64,000 nucleotides of DNA. Source: Harmothoe impar (Eukaryota; Annelida; Polychaeta; Phyllodocida; Polynoidae). The notes beneath the pieces were generated by a model. The model was not told where the DNA came from. It worked only from the letters and a program-made list of their open reading frames with translations, and did no database searches. Positions 32,569 to 43,439 of the stretch are shown piece after piece. The first letter of the stretch is position 1, and each line of letters starts with the position of its first letter. Made by a program: the position numbers and the translations under genes. The stretch spans positions 50,090,481 to 50,154,480 of the forward strand of contig OX381720.1 of NCBI GenBank assembly GCA_947462335.1. Direction: 5' to 3'.

Positions 32569-33960
32569 AGATGGCTGCCAAAAACTCAAGATTGTCTGAT
32601 TTCCTTGTGTGATACATGGATAATAGGGTTTTCTGGGATGTAGAATCCATTTTCAGGCTCACAATTTCAATCCGGGAAATTTCCAAGATGGCTGCCAAGA
32701 TGGCCACCAAAAACTCAAGGTTGTCTGATTTCCTTGTGTGATACATGGATAGTAGGGTTTTCTGGGATGTAGAATCCATTTTCAGGCTCAGATTTTCAAT
32801 CCGAGAAATTTCCAAGATGGCTGCCAAGATGGCCACCAAAAACTCAAGATTGTCTGATTTCCTTGTGTGATACATGGATAGTAGGGTTTTCCAGGATGTA
32901 GAATCCATTTTCAGGCTCAGATTTTCAATCCGAGAAATTTCCAAGATGGCTGCCAAGATGGCCACCAAAAACTCAAGATTGATTTCCCTGTGTGATACAT
33001 GTATAATAGGGTTTTTTGGGATGTAGAATCTTTTTTCAGGCTCACAATTTTAATCCGAGAAATTTCCAAGATGGCTGCCAAGATGGCCACCAACAACTCA
33101 AGGTTGTCTGATTTCCTTGTGTGATACATGGATACCGTAAATTCTCGCGTATAAGCCTAACTCTCGTATAAGCCGCACCCCGAGTTTTGGGTGATCCTAT
33201 AAGCTGCACTGGCCATCTGATTATGGTGGCTTTAATACTGTACTATAGTAACAAAAACTTGCGTATAAGCCGCACCCAGACCATGAGCCGATCCTATAAG
33301 CCGCACCAGGGATCTGACCCTCGTACTAGCCGCGGCTTCTACGCGAGAATTTACGGTAGTAGGGTTTTCTGGGATGTAGAATCCGTTTTCAGGCTCAGAT
33401 TTTCAATCCAAGAAATTTCCAAGATGGCTGCCAAGATGACCACCAAAAACTCAAGATTGTCTAATTTCCTTGTGTGATACATGGATAGTAGGGTTTTCTG
33501 GGATGTAGAATCCATTTTCAGGCTCAGATTTTCAATCCAAGAAATTTCCAAGATGGCTGCCAAGATGGCCACCAAAAACTCAAGGTTGTCTGATTTCCTT
33601 GTGATACATGGATAGTAGGGTTTTCTGGGATGTAGAATCCATTTTCAGGCTCAGATTTTCAATCCGAGAAATTTCCAAGATGGCTGCCAAGATGGCCACC
33701 AAAAACTCAAGATTGTCTGATTTCCTTGTGTGATACATGGATAGTAGGGTTTTCCGGGATGTAGAATCCATTTTCAGGCTCAGATTTTCAATCCGAGATA
33801 TTTCCAAGATGGCTGCCAAGATGGCCACCAAAAACTCAAGATTGTCTGATTTCCTTGTATGACACATGTATAATAGGGTTTTCTGGGGTGTAGAATCCAT
33901 TTGTAGGCTCCGATTTTTGATCCAGGTAATTGTCAAGATGGCTGCCAAGATGGTATTTGC
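32569..33960 (-). repeat. 129-bp satellite, ~10-11 units
   Basis: Unit starts recur at 32685, 32814, 32943, 33068, 33421, 33550, 33677, 33806 and 33935: spacing 129 bp apart from one 125, one 127 and one carrying a 224-bp insertion. Each unit holds AAGATGGCTGCCAAGATGG and GGATGTAGAATCCATTTTC. Because 129 is 3 x 43, the minus strand stays open across intact units as a 43-residue repeat (NLEFLVAILAAILEISRIEN and so on). The 125- and 127-bp units break that frame, so it is not a maintained protein. Each unit has two tandem YY1-like AAGATGGC cores. Confidence 0.95.
33135..33356. mobile_element. CCGTAAA family MITE inserted in the satellite
   Basis: 222 bp with ends CCGTAAATTCTCGCGTATAA and CTACGCGAGAATTTACGG. 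Adjacent satellite units read CATGGATAGTAGGG; here that string is split with TA duplicated (33133-33134, 33357-33358). This gives exact ends and proves the TA target. Confidence 0.95.
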
Positions 33961-34309
33961 ATAGGCATCAATGGAGTTGCATTGGTACTTATTTGATTCC
34001 ATTGGCACATATTGGATTCTATTGTTATACCAGCTGCAGTAAAACCAATAAAAATCAAAAAGATATAGCTAAGTGCATGTAATTGACTGGCCATGCAGTG
34101 TTGCTGCAAACCATCAAACTTGAATTGCATAAGAACCCCAGAAGCACCAAAAATTATAAATCTATGCCCCCTCGTTTTCTCACCTGTAGTTCATAACAAT
34201 CCTATAAAACCCAAAGCCACTACGGCTTTGCCGTAACATCCTTGAATTTGTCCCCTTGTTAACTCGTCAGGACTGCATGCAGACATCATGACAGGGGGTA
34301 GTGCATTAA
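33961..34309. other. No gene seen
   Basis: Follows the last satellite unit. It contains direct variants of GGCACATATTGGATTC and TGGTACTTATTTGATTCC near 33980-34020. Nothing coding recognised. Confidence 0.4.
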
Positions 34310-34545
34310 CCTGTTCATGGCTGATGTTGCCTAAAGATGACATTTGTCGTCATGATGCACCAATTCAGCCCCAGCCAGTAACTTGTCGGTGCTGCATTGG
34401 TGCATCATACAGACCCTTCATGAGTGTCTCAACCCTGTACGGTCGGCATGATGCATCACTGCGAAATATTTTCCAGGGCTGCATTCATGCATCCTGACTA
34501 CCAAAGGTATGATGTATTAAGGTATCATGCCATCCTTAAAGGATT
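34310..34545. mobile_element. TTAA-hairpin family element
   Basis: GCATTAACCTGTTCATGGC at the left, CATCCTTAAAGGATTATG at the right. The interior has TGATGCACCAATTCAGCC with GTGCTGCATTGGTGCATCAT and a second eroded hairpin. Confidence 0.65.
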
Positions 34546-34564
34546 ATGCAGCCCCTAAATGTTT

Positions 34565-35270
34565 AATAGAGATGTAAGTGAGGGTTGTGTGGCTGCACCA
34601 GTGTTGGTGTGACTAGTGTCATCATACTCTGTAGGAGCTTTAACTGGAGTCCAGGCCAGCTCAGTAACTGCAATCATGCAGGTCTATTGGAGATTCATTG
34701 CTGTAATGGCATAGGAAGGGGACCCCCAGCAATCTGAATATATCTAGGCCCCAGACACTATAAATAAGCCATACATACTCCCGAATAAGCATGTTTACAC
34801 ATACATAAGTCAATCCATAAAGCAATAGCCTACAGGCTTCCCTCCCCCACCCGATGAAGTGTCACTGGGAGGGATGCAGGGACTACTTTACCTACTGCAG
34901 GCGTATGAATATGCACAGATAACTACTGGTTGGTGACATATGGCTGATCAGTTGGGGAATAGGTGTTTCCAGAGAGATGACCATGGTGGAAGCATATCTA
35001 TCTGTTCCCAACTATATAGAAACCATCAAAAAAACTATGTATGCCATTTTTCATGAATAATGATATTCGTGCATCCGAATTGTACATATGCTATATATGG
35101 CTATGGATGTATACATTGTGTAAGACAAGCAGTGTGTTTGGGATGGAGTGGTGGCATGACACATGGCAGTTAGATACCATGATGAGTGACTCACTCACCG
35201 GGAGCTGCACCTCACACGACCTCTATAGACCAGCCTACAGGAGCCGTGAATACTGTACTTTCTGATGTAA
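34565..35270 (+). repeat. Module 3, copy a
   Basis: Shares GTGTCATCATACTCT, CCCCAGCAAT, GAATATATCT, AAGTCAATCC and GGAATATGCACA-type strings with 36560-37480, and its end with 39780-39850. The right part (AGTGACTCACTCACCGGGAG) also matches 29135-29160. This copy lacks the hAT-like insertion found in copy b. Confidence 0.8.
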
Positions 35271-35339
35271 TAATCATCTTTGCTGTTCATTTATCTTCAT
35301 GATGTAACAACAGAGCTATAGGGAGCAAATCTTCATGGG

Positions 35340-35491
35340 CAGGGGCGTGGCAAGCAGTTTCAATGCAGAGGGGGAAGGAGTGTTTTGAAACATTTTTAAC
35401 CCTTTTTACTTGATTTTTTTGATTTGACCTTTTTTTAGGGTTTGACAAAAGTTTGTCCCCCTCCCCCCCCCGGCTGCCACGCCCCAGGCTG
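35340..35491. mobile_element. hAT-like short element, GGCGTGGCA ends
   Basis: Left CAGGGGCGTGGCAAGCAG, right GGCTGCCACGCCCC, enclosing a T-rich interior and C runs. Resembles the GGCGTAGGAA family but with different subterminal bases. Target duplication not resolved. Confidence 0.55.
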
Positions 35492-35569
35492 GGGGGGGGG
35501 GGCACCCGATGTAGGAAACCTCATGGAGGAAATCCAAATCTATCATACAATGCATAATGCAGCCAGCAT

Positions 35570-35805
35570 ACTTGCAGGGAGTGTCCACCCCTACCTCCCT
35601 GTATAACACATGGGCATGTCTCCGTGGGAAGCCCCCATGATGAGCAGCCAGCATTGCCTGGAACTGAGCAGGGACAGCAGAAAATGCCACACAGCCTAAA
35701 GCACTGCTAGTGTTGGTGGTTGAGTGTTGGGGGGTTGGGGGCCATGTGGGGAGAGCCTGCAGCTGACCATCAGCTCACAGCTAAATCCTCCCCCGCCTCC
35801 CCCCA
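35570..35805 (+). repeat. Module 1, copy b
   Basis: Same strings as copy a, including GGGAAGCCCCCATGATGAGC and ACTGAGCAGGGACAGCAGA, then diverging near 35700. Confidence 0.8.
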
Positions 35806-36289
35806 GATAGGTAATGGACAACTTCATGCCTCTAGGTTTCTGTTTGATTTTCTGTATGATGCACAAGTGTGTACTCGCAGTAAGTAACTTTGCGGTTGTA
35901 AAGTCAGAATGATACATTAATTAAGCGACAGGGGGGTTATGATTGTTGTTGATATACCCCCAAAGGGACAGCATATAAAAAGTGCTGAAAGGGTTAAAAG
36001 ACTAAATGCTGTCACAGAATCTGTGTTTATTTCTGATATGAACCAGTATGTATGGGGTGAGTATGTTTGTAAGTGTAGCATCAGAATGATGCATTAATTC
36101 AGCAAGAATGAGTTACTTGGCCAATTGATTTATAAGTTCACTATTCTTTTGAACAAGAATCAACTTTATTTCGCCAGATTTGGATGAGTTTGACAATGAT
36201 GATATACATGTGTCTCGGTCCAGCGTCGAGGGTATGTATATAACAGAAAATGTATTTCAAGATCTCATAAGATACAAGACAGTAAAGAT
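35806..36289. other. No gene seen
   Basis: Between module 1b and 2b. Weak TTAA-hairpin traces (GATGCATTAATTCAGC, GAGTTACTTGGCC near 36090-36120); nothing coding. Confidence 0.4.
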
Positions 36290-36560
36290 ATATTGTCCCT
36301 AATAGGCCTATGTACAAGTACTCTGCTAGTACACAGTGAGGGGATGCCTGGACAGGGGCCTATCACACAGCAGCAAATCCACCCATAATGATGGGGATAA
36401 CGGGGTCCGCAGTGCCACCTCGTGTCCACTCTAAGGGCACCGTCTGAGCATGCCTGGAGCATGTACGGGTCATGTGAGTGTCGTGGCCAATCACAGCAGG
36501 CAATGTGTGCTCTTCAGCCGGTCACCCCTGGAGCCTACTTAACACAGATGTGAATGCAGG
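36290..36560 (+). repeat. Module 2, copy b
   Basis: Homologous to 31349-31620. Contains a CCAATCA string (36486-36492) and ends CCTGGAGCCTACTTAAC. The CTCF-like core is GTGCCACCTCGTG at 36412-36424. Confidence 0.8.
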
Positions 36561-37480
36561 GACACTGATACTAGAGTGACTGGTGTCATCATACTCTATG
36601 GGAGCTTTAACCCGAGACCAGGCCAGGTAAATTATTGCAATTGTCCAGACCTACTGGAGAGTCACTGCTACCATGGTATAGGAACGGGACCCCAGCAATT
36701 TAATCTGAATATATCTTGGCAGTGGCGTAGGAAAAGGGGGGGCCAGGGGGGCCCGGGCCCCCCCAATCATGAAGGAGGGGGGGCCTGAATATGTTTGGGC
36801 CCCCCCCAAAATTTGTCAAGACCCATAATATAGTACACACAATTTCAAAAAATGACCTCTCCCTACATAAGAAAAAAGGGGGGCGGAGGGGCCGGGGCCC
36901 TCAATTAGAACTAAAGGGTAGTCAAATACTACTTTTTTATGCAATTCCAATATAGGCGTATTTATGATACATAATGCTTAAAAGCTGATTCTTAAAGTTG
37001 GTCGGAGTGGGCCCCCCTGGGCCCCCCCCCCAATGAAGATTCGCTTCCTACGCCTCTGCTTGGCCTGCACTCATAAAACACTATACAGATAAACCATACA
37101 TACTGCCAGATATATTTACACGTAGATAAGTCAATCCTCATGGGCTTGTACTCTCCCCCGCCCACTAGCATTCAGTGTCACTGAGAACTGCAAGGATTAC
37201 TTTTCCAACTGAAGGCGTAGGAATATGCACAAAGTTAAGGTCAGTTGAGGAGCTGGAAGTTTGTTCTTACAGTGGCAGTGTTATCAAGCACACAGACATA
37301 CAATATGAAATGCATGTTTAAATGCACATCTATTTATATTACAAAATACACCTGCTGTTCATGTGTTTACACATGAATACATTGAATGAGAACAAACAGT
37401 GTCTTTAGGATGGCATGATACATGGCAGTTAGATTGAGCACATCAATATCTAGGTTACCACACCGAGTGAGTCACTGCTG
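36560..37480 (+). repeat. Module 3, copy b (interrupted)
   Basis: Homologous to 34565-35270 and split at CTTGG by the hAT-like MITE 36720-37058. Extends to GGATGGCATGATACATGGCA near 37410. Confidence 0.8.
36720..37058. mobile_element. hAT-like MITE, GGCGTAGGAA ends, 5-bp TSD CTTGG
   Basis: 339 bp, CAGTGGCGTAGGAA to TTCCTACGCCTCTG, flanked by CTTGG at 36715-36719 and 37059-37063. Module 3 copy a has the empty site (ATATATCTAGGCCC). The interior is rich in GGGGGCC runs. Second member at 109-453. Confidence 0.9.
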
Positions 37481-37884
37481 TAAATGGGACCTGGGCAGAC
37501 ATACATATACTGTCGACACAATACACTAACTAGTTAGATTTACGAATTTTGGAACATGGTAGTGGTAGATATACACTGGATGAATATCTGCGCTGTATAT
37601 GTTTTTGGGATTTTTCTTTTTTTCAAAAGAGCAACGCCTACTTTATTTCCATAATATTTTCGAAAATATGTACAGATCGAAATAACCTACATTTTCAGTA
37701 CTATATAAAACAGTGAGTATGTCACTAGCTACATCTATACAGCCTGTTCATGTAGAATACATGGGGTCTCTGTGCTATGTCCTCTCTGGGACCAGCAACT
37801 GGCATTATCTTGATCTTCAATTTCAGAAACTTAATATTGAAAGGAGCTCCTTCAAATCCATTATAGTCTATATCACAACTAGTA
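37481..37884. other. No gene; TACTGTRAA-type MITE fragment
   Basis: ATATTTTCGAAAATATGTACAG near 37650 (19-base core mirrored) and CCTACATTTTCAGTA resemble the right half of the TACTGTRAA MITEs. The rest is unique. Confidence 0.5.
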
Positions 37885-38110
37885 TGCTCCCTGGTTCTGT
37901 CCACCCCTACCTCCATGTATAAAACATGGCCATGTCTCTATGTCTCCGTGGGAAGCCCCCATGATGAGCAGCCAGCATTACCTGGAACTGAGCAGGGACG
38001 GCAGAGAATGCCACAGAGCCTACCGAGCATATATAGTGAGGGGGAGAGAGTCAACCTAGCCTGCAGCTGAACAGCGACTCAGTCCACTAGCTTCCCACTG
38101 CCTCCCACAC
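37885..38110 (+). repeat. Module 1, copy c
   Basis: Nearly the same as copy a, including GAGCATATATAGTGAGGGGG, which copy b lacks, so copies a and c are the closest pair. Confidence 0.85.
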
Positions 38111-38116
38111 TGACCT

Positions 38117-38250
38117 TTAACACTTCATGGGTAGCATGATGGTTAATGCATCATGCCCTTGGTCATCATGATGCATGAATGCAGCCCTTGTGCGTAACTC
38201 GCCAGGGCTGCATTCAAGCATCATGCCGACCCTACGGGGTTGAGACACTG
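38117..38250. mobile_element. TTAA-hairpin family, left half
   Basis: CTTTAACACTTCATGGGTAG, then the well-kept unit GCAGCCCTTGTGCGTAACTC with GCCAGGGCTGC and GCATCATGCCGACCC. The right half is replaced by the next module-1 copy. Confidence 0.65.
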
Positions 38251-38289
38251 TTAGATAAAGCCCACCACTTTAGAACTTGTGTACAAGAC

Positions 38290-38530
38290 TATGTATGTGT
38301 GTCCACCCGTACCTCCATGTATAAAACATGGCCATGTCTCTGTGTGTCTCAGGGGGAAGCCCCTATGATGAGTAACCAGCATTACATGGAACTGAGCAGG
38401 ACAGAGCTGGGGAAGGCCATCAGCCTAAAGAGCTGCTGGTGGGTGGGAGAGGGGCCATGTGGGGACCCCCTGCAGCTGACCAGCAGCTCACAGCTACATC
38501 CTCCCCCACCTCCCACACTGCCACCCACAC
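38290..38530 (+). repeat. Module 1, copy d
   Basis: GTCCACCCGTACCTCCATGT and CCCTATGATGAGTAACCAGC correspond to the other copies, followed by a divergent tail with GTGGGAGAGGGGCCATGTGG shared with copy b. Confidence 0.8.
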
Positions 38531-38744
38531 ATTAAGGACAACTTGATTCCCCAAGGTTTGTGTCCATTTGTCTGCATGTGAGGAGGCCTTAAGGGGTTAA
38601 ATGTGGCTGCTGTACGCAGGCCTTACAGTGGCAAAATCACCAAGCAGATCCCACTCAGAATTGTAGTCCTGTTCTTATCTACTATGTGGTTAAGTGCAAG
38701 TGGTGAGTTCGCCCCTTTCATGGCTGGTGTTTGCATTGAGGAGC

Positions 38745-39245
38745 AGTATTCATCCTGATAGTACACTGGGCCATTACACTGCAGCACAGCCACCCAGATA
38801 AAGGGATCCACAGAGGTTACCTTGTGCTGCCCACATAGATCGCCTTGTGCTGCCCACATAGATTGCCTTGTGCTGCCCACATAGATCGCCTTGTGCTGCC
38901 CAGAGGTCACCTTGTGCTGCCCACAGAGGTCACCTTGTGTTGCCCACAGAGGTCACCTTGTGCTGCCCACAGAGGGCATCTTGTGCTGCCCACAGAGGGC
39001 ACCTTGTGCTGCCCAAAGAGGGCACCTTTTGCTGCCCACAGAGGGCACCTTGTGCTGCCCACAGAGGGCACCTTGTGCTGCCCAGAGGTCACCTTGTACC
39101 CACAGAGGTCATCCCAATGTCACACCAAGGTCATCAGCTGCGCATGCCCACAGCACGTACAGGTCACATGTGTGTGTCTCAGCCAATCACAGTTGGTGTT
39201 GTGTGTTGTGAGAATGTCACCTCTGGTACCTACTTAACCACAGCC
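38745..39245 (+). repeat. Module 2, copy c, expanded by a minisatellite
   Basis: Left GTACACTGGG and CAGCACAGCCACCCAGATAA, right GCCCACAGCACGTACAGGTC and CAGCCAATCACAG, match module 2. A 23-bp array (38817-39105) occupies the middle. Confidence 0.75.
38817..39105 (+). repeat. 23-bp minisatellite, unit ACCTTGTGCTGCCCACAGAG..
   Basis: About 12 units; 23 is not a multiple of 3, so all three plus frames are open for 100-130 codons and these ORFs are artefacts. Early units read ACATAGAT, later units ACAGAGGGC or ACAGAGGTC. Confidence 0.95.
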
Positions 39246-39299
39246 ACTGGGCTACACTGATCCCATGCGCCATTCCGCTACAGAATGACACTTGCAAAC

Positions 39300-39780
39300 A
39301 CCACTATGACCCTCAACTTGACCTTTTGCTGGGTTAAGTCCATGTGATTGACCAGGAACCAGCGGACAGGAACCAGATCTGGAACCAGAAAGTAGGATGG
39401 GATCACTCCCATCCTACATTCTGGTTCCTGTTCACTGGTTCAAAGCTCCCAGCAGGAGTTGCCCAAACGATGCAAAATCCAAGTCCAAGGTCATAGTGAT
39501 TGTGACCAGAGCCTTCCTTTCAGAGAGTAACGCTGGGGGCGTGACTTGTGTCAGCAACCACTTAACAGACGTCAGGTGCCTGTCCTGGGGAGTCGGCGCT
39601 GCTGTGGCACAGATAGAGGGGGTGCTGCAGGACATGGGTGTAGGGGTGGGGGACATGCAACATCAGAAGTCAAAGACAGTTAACCATACATGGTCCTACA
39701 GAGGTCTGTATGATATCTGCCGGCACGATAAGCCAATGCTGTAGGACCACAGTCTCGATACTGCAGCTTTTAGCAGTGTA
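39300..39780 (+). repeat. Dispersed repeat, empty copy (partner at 55180-55740)
   Basis: GGAACCAGAAAGTAGGATGG, CAGCAGGAGTTGCCCAAACG, GCAAAATCCAAGTCCAAGGT and CCAGAGCCTTCCTTT occur in the same order at 55180-55740, where a 364-bp element is inserted. CTTGACCTTTTGCTGGGTT also matches about 51800-51850. Confidence 0.75.
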
Positions 39781-39859
39781 GTGAATCTGGTTTAGATACA
39801 GGCACTACTTTACCCACTGAAGCTAGGCGTAGGAATATGCACAAAAAAGCATGGCCGGG

Positions 39860-40262
39860 CAAATAGTCAGATAGTGGAGCTTACTCTGTCCTAGAAATAG
39901 GTCTTATCAGAATGGGGAGGAAGGATCAGTTCAGTTCTAAAGAAGTATGTGATGTATTTTCCTGGTATGCCCTAAATACATTTCTACATCGGTAATGAGT
40001 ATAACCCTGTAAGTCTGAATTTGGGGGCTCCTTGACTGATCATGGCCACAACGCCGTAGATCCTGCTCACACCATCAAATTCATTTGCTTGGTATTAGAC
40101 ACATTCTAAAAGACTAAATTACTGTAATAGATTCCCAATAACTAGAACACTGTTAGGCCCATATTGTTAGTAATGTAGTTTAAAGGGACAGAAATCAAAT
40201 TTTAGTCTCTTTAAACAACATAAGTTGATTTAAGGTTGACATTAGATAGACATTGTTTCCAT
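39860..40262. other. No gene seen
   Basis: About 400 bp of AT-rich unique sequence. Confidence 0.4.
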
Positions 40263-40515
40263 TCGTTTTATCCTTTAAAGACGGCATAATGCACCAATCT
40301 ATCATGTACTTGGTCGTCATCATGTATCAATGCAACCCTGGCGAGTAACTCGCCAGTGCTGATTCAAGCATCATGCTGTCCCTACAGGGTTGAGACACTG
40401 CCTAAGGGTCGCCATGATGCACCTATATAGCACCGGCGAGATTTTCGCTGGGGCTGCATTGATGCATCGTGACAATAAATGTCAGCTTTTATCGACATCT
40501 GTCCTTAAATGGTTA
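40263..40515. mobile_element. TTAA-hairpin family element
   Basis: TATCCTTTAAAGACGGCATA at the left, CTGTCCTTAAATGGTTAT at the right. Contains the canonical GGCGAGTAACTCGCC at about 40338-40352 and a second eroded hairpin GGCGAGATTTTCGCTGG. Confidence 0.75.
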
Positions 40516-40519
40516 TCAA

Positions 40520-41724
40520 TGGTAATGTATAGTCACACTAAAACAAATCCAGCCCCAGTTCCTTTCACTATAACTTAACCAGTAGGATTAAAGCTGCTTA
40601 CCACCAGAAGCTACCACTCTCCTAGCACTGTCTCAAATGAGACTCTAGGACTGCAGGAAATCTTCTGTTGAAGAAGGGAGGAAAACGGTACTACTTTGCT
40701 GCTCTCCTATATGTATCATACACTACATGAAAAAACGTTCTCAGGAATATGTTCAATTTTTGCTATACAAATATGACCAATACCTCTGTCACTTTTAATA
40801 CTTATTCTTCATACATTGCTTTACATATTTGAATCAACTCATAGTTATACAAATATTTATTTCAAAAGCATGGCCTCGATAAGTTTTCGTGGTGATCGCA
40901 CACTATTTGGCAGAGAGCAAGTAGTGCCATAGTAACGGATGATAACGAGGCTAGGGAGATTGCCGCAGCTACCAGAGCCAGGACAGCCTACATTATGTAT
41001 GGACGTCTACAGTCAGGGAGGCAGTGGCTTAGCGTTATTTATGGTTTCTAAGTCCTTTTTCACTCCTCAGCAGGGAGGCCTTATCTCACGCCACTCTACA
41101 TGTCCAACCACTGCTTTGGTTGGATATGTGTATCTCTGCACCAACCTACATTTCTGGCTCAGAAATACTGAACTTTTTTGCTCATTGCACATGTTGGCAA
41201 GAATAGTACAGTTCTTTTCAACAAACATGGACTCAATAGAAACTGCCCAAATGTGATCATTGATCTGGTACCACATGCATAACCAGCGAAATCAAATCTT
41301 TTTTTATCACTGGAGATAAGCTACATGTTCAAAATGATGTTTGGGCCCAGCATGTTTACGCGGAAGGTGTGGTTGTACACTTAGTTCACAACCAATGTAG
41401 TTGGCAAGTCAGGGCAGTCTTGAAGGCAGTGGTTGTAGCTTGGCGCAGAGTTATAGTAACAAACTATTTGCTTCCTGGAGAGTGCATTGATGTCAGTCCC
41501 CGTGTGACACCTTGACTGTGCCTCTGACACCACGTGACACGTGGGGGCCCCACACATCACAGACAACACCACAGGGCCCCTGGTACCCCCAATAATGGGC
41601 CCCCGTCAGGCGGGTTGTGTCTGGGGTGGCATCAGTCAGAGCACAGGGTTAGTTCAGACTGCTGGTGCTCATGTTCCTCTCTGTAGGACCATTTGTCGCC
41701 TTAAGTAGAAACAAGGCTACTTTA
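40520..41724. other. No gene seen
   Basis: About 1.2 kb of mainly unique sequence. The plus-strand ORF at 40939-41256 (105 codons) overlaps a 69-codon minus-strand ORF and resembles no protein family I know. GTGACACGTGG near 41533 is an E-box. Confidence 0.4.
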
Positions 41725-42290
41725 AGTAACCCTCTTACAGGATAGCATGATTTTTCTAAAAGGTGGCATTTGTTTGCGTCATGATGCACTAATGCGGCCC
41801 TGGCAAGTACATTGCCGGTGCTACATTGGTGCATCAGGCCGACCCTTTGAGAGACAGAGTCTATCAACCGCATAGGGCCAGTATGATGCATGAATGTAAG
41901 ACTAGCGAGTTACTCGCCAGGATTGCATTTATGCATCATGAAGACCAATGACATGATGCATTACTGCATTATGTTGTCCTTAGATGCTAAGCTGGCCGTT
42001 CGCCGGTACATGAATAGACATCTGATCAGCGGTTATGGGACATTCCGTTATAAAGGAAAAAAGTTCTGTTGGCCGACAACTCCCTTCCATTGGCTGGTAG
42101 ACCTCCAGCGTTACCTCGTATAGTCATTGTGAAGTCTTAATTCTGTCATCATTATGCATGAATGCAGCACTGTTAAATAACCTGACCAGTGCTGTATTGG
42201 TGCATCATGCTGAGTATCAACCCCACATAGCGTAGGCATGATGCCTGATCTCAGTGCTGGCGAGTTACTCACCAGGGCTGATGATGAAGG
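41725..42290. mobile_element. TTAA-hairpin family, two elements
   Basis: First: GTAACCCTCTTACAGGATAG to TTGTCCTTAGATGC (about 41727-41990), with GCGAGTTACTCGCCAGG near 41905. Second: GCATGAATGCAGCACTG near 42154 to GGCGAGTTACTCACCAGGGC near 42259. The ends of the second are lost. Confidence 0.65.
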
Positions 42291-42379
42291 ACGTCCACAA
42301 TGTGCAAATTCAAATAATTTATAATATGTAAGGTCTCAACCTGACCATTCATCAAGACAGATCAGTGTCTTCTCAATTG

Positions 42380-42668
42380 CACCAGATAGGGCCAATGTGA
42401 AAGTATGTAACTGGGTGCCATCTTTGACGGGGTGACATCTTTGACTGGATGCCATTTTTGACCGGCCACCATAAAAATATATATGTAAGGGATAGAATAA
42501 AGTTTTATTGTTAGTCCTCAATAAAGAAAATAACTCATCTTAACCCGTAAACCCTACATTAACTTTTTTAGCCATTTATTCTTGTATATGCCCTAAATTA
42601 ACTGTTGTCTGTCAAGCCGGTCAAAGATGGCACCCGGACAAAGACTTTCACATTGGCCCGATCTGGTG
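42380..42668. mobile_element. 289-bp TIR element, CACCAGAT ends
   Basis: Left CACCAGATAGGGCCAATGTG, right CACATTGGCCCGATCTGGTG. The arms run on to GGGTGCCATCTTTGAC and GTCAAAGATGGCACCC, about 50 bp each. The left arm also has three tandem-like TGACATCTTTGAC-type strings. Target duplication unclear. Confidence 0.8.
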
Positions 42669-43439
42669 AGACACAGCCATAAGGGAACTGACTTTCATTA
42701 AACTAATATCTAATCACATACTTGTGTGCATGATAATGTCAGAGATAGAGGGCCATTAGTTCACATTACTCTATGAATGGTATGAGTGAGTAGATTTCGT
42801 CCTTTGTACTTTATGTTAGCTATACGTCAGGATGATCAGTGATGATGTATCCCCAGTAGTAAGGCATTGTAAGGCCTGTTAAACACACGGCTCCTTATTA
42901 AAAAATGTAGATATAGACCACTTACCCATTGCCCATTCTAGAGTTGATGTAAGAGGCTGGGAACCTGAGTAGGTATATGTTGTTATTAGGTAAGCCACAA
43001 TTAACCTTTACAAACGGGAGTAGACAGATGCCACTTTTCATACTTTTACAGGAATTCCTGTGCTCGAATTTCTGTATCAAATTATGTTAAATTCCTGTAG
43101 ATAATCTGTAAGACTTCCTTCATGTTGTCCACCAGGGAGTGGCATACCTGAGATACTAGAAGGGGGTAGCACATGTATAAAGTGACCTGCAGCGCCATTG
43201 TGGTGGTGACAGGGAAGGGAACTAGGGTACAACTTAGTCCAAGTAATGGGTTAGTTTTAAGCCTCTGTGTAAGTTTGACCATTCATGGGATGGGTAATTG
43301 CTCGTTCTGAAAAGAAAATAATAAAATGGCGGTCCGCAAAAGGTGATTCGCTACATAAGTCTAGTTTCCTTCTATAAACCACACAATACTCTTGCAGATT
43401 TAAGATTTTTATCTAATAATATGACACACCAATTCATCA
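42669..43439. other. No gene; diverged copy of the 3250-3440 repeat
   Basis: 42985-43150 carries TTTTACAGGAATTCCTG and CACCAGGGAGTGGCAT in the same order as 3250-3440. The rest is unique sequence. Confidence 0.45.

Noticed and set aside
32280..32612. 110-codon proline/leucine-rich ORFs
   Set aside because: Composition artefact of the CT-rich tract; all three plus frames are open.
32486..34008. 160- and 142-codon minus-strand ORFs with a 43-residue repeat
   Set aside because: The frame is open because the unit is 129 bp, but 125- and 127-bp units shift it and a MITE interrupts it; no start or splice context. Kept only as a satellite observation.
30460..38530. Module 1 as a repeated protein-coding exon (MMSSQHYLELS frame)
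   Set aside because: The frame after the first 15-20 residues is different in each copy and the surrounding splice signals are not conserved.
38817..39105. Possible CRISPR-like array
   Set aside because: Units are contiguous without unique spacers and the genome is eukaryotic; it is a minisatellite.
38845..39260. Overlapping ORFs of 106-130 codons in three plus frames
   Set aside because: They follow from the 23-bp tandem repeat, whose period rotates the frame; all frames are open together and none resembles a protein.
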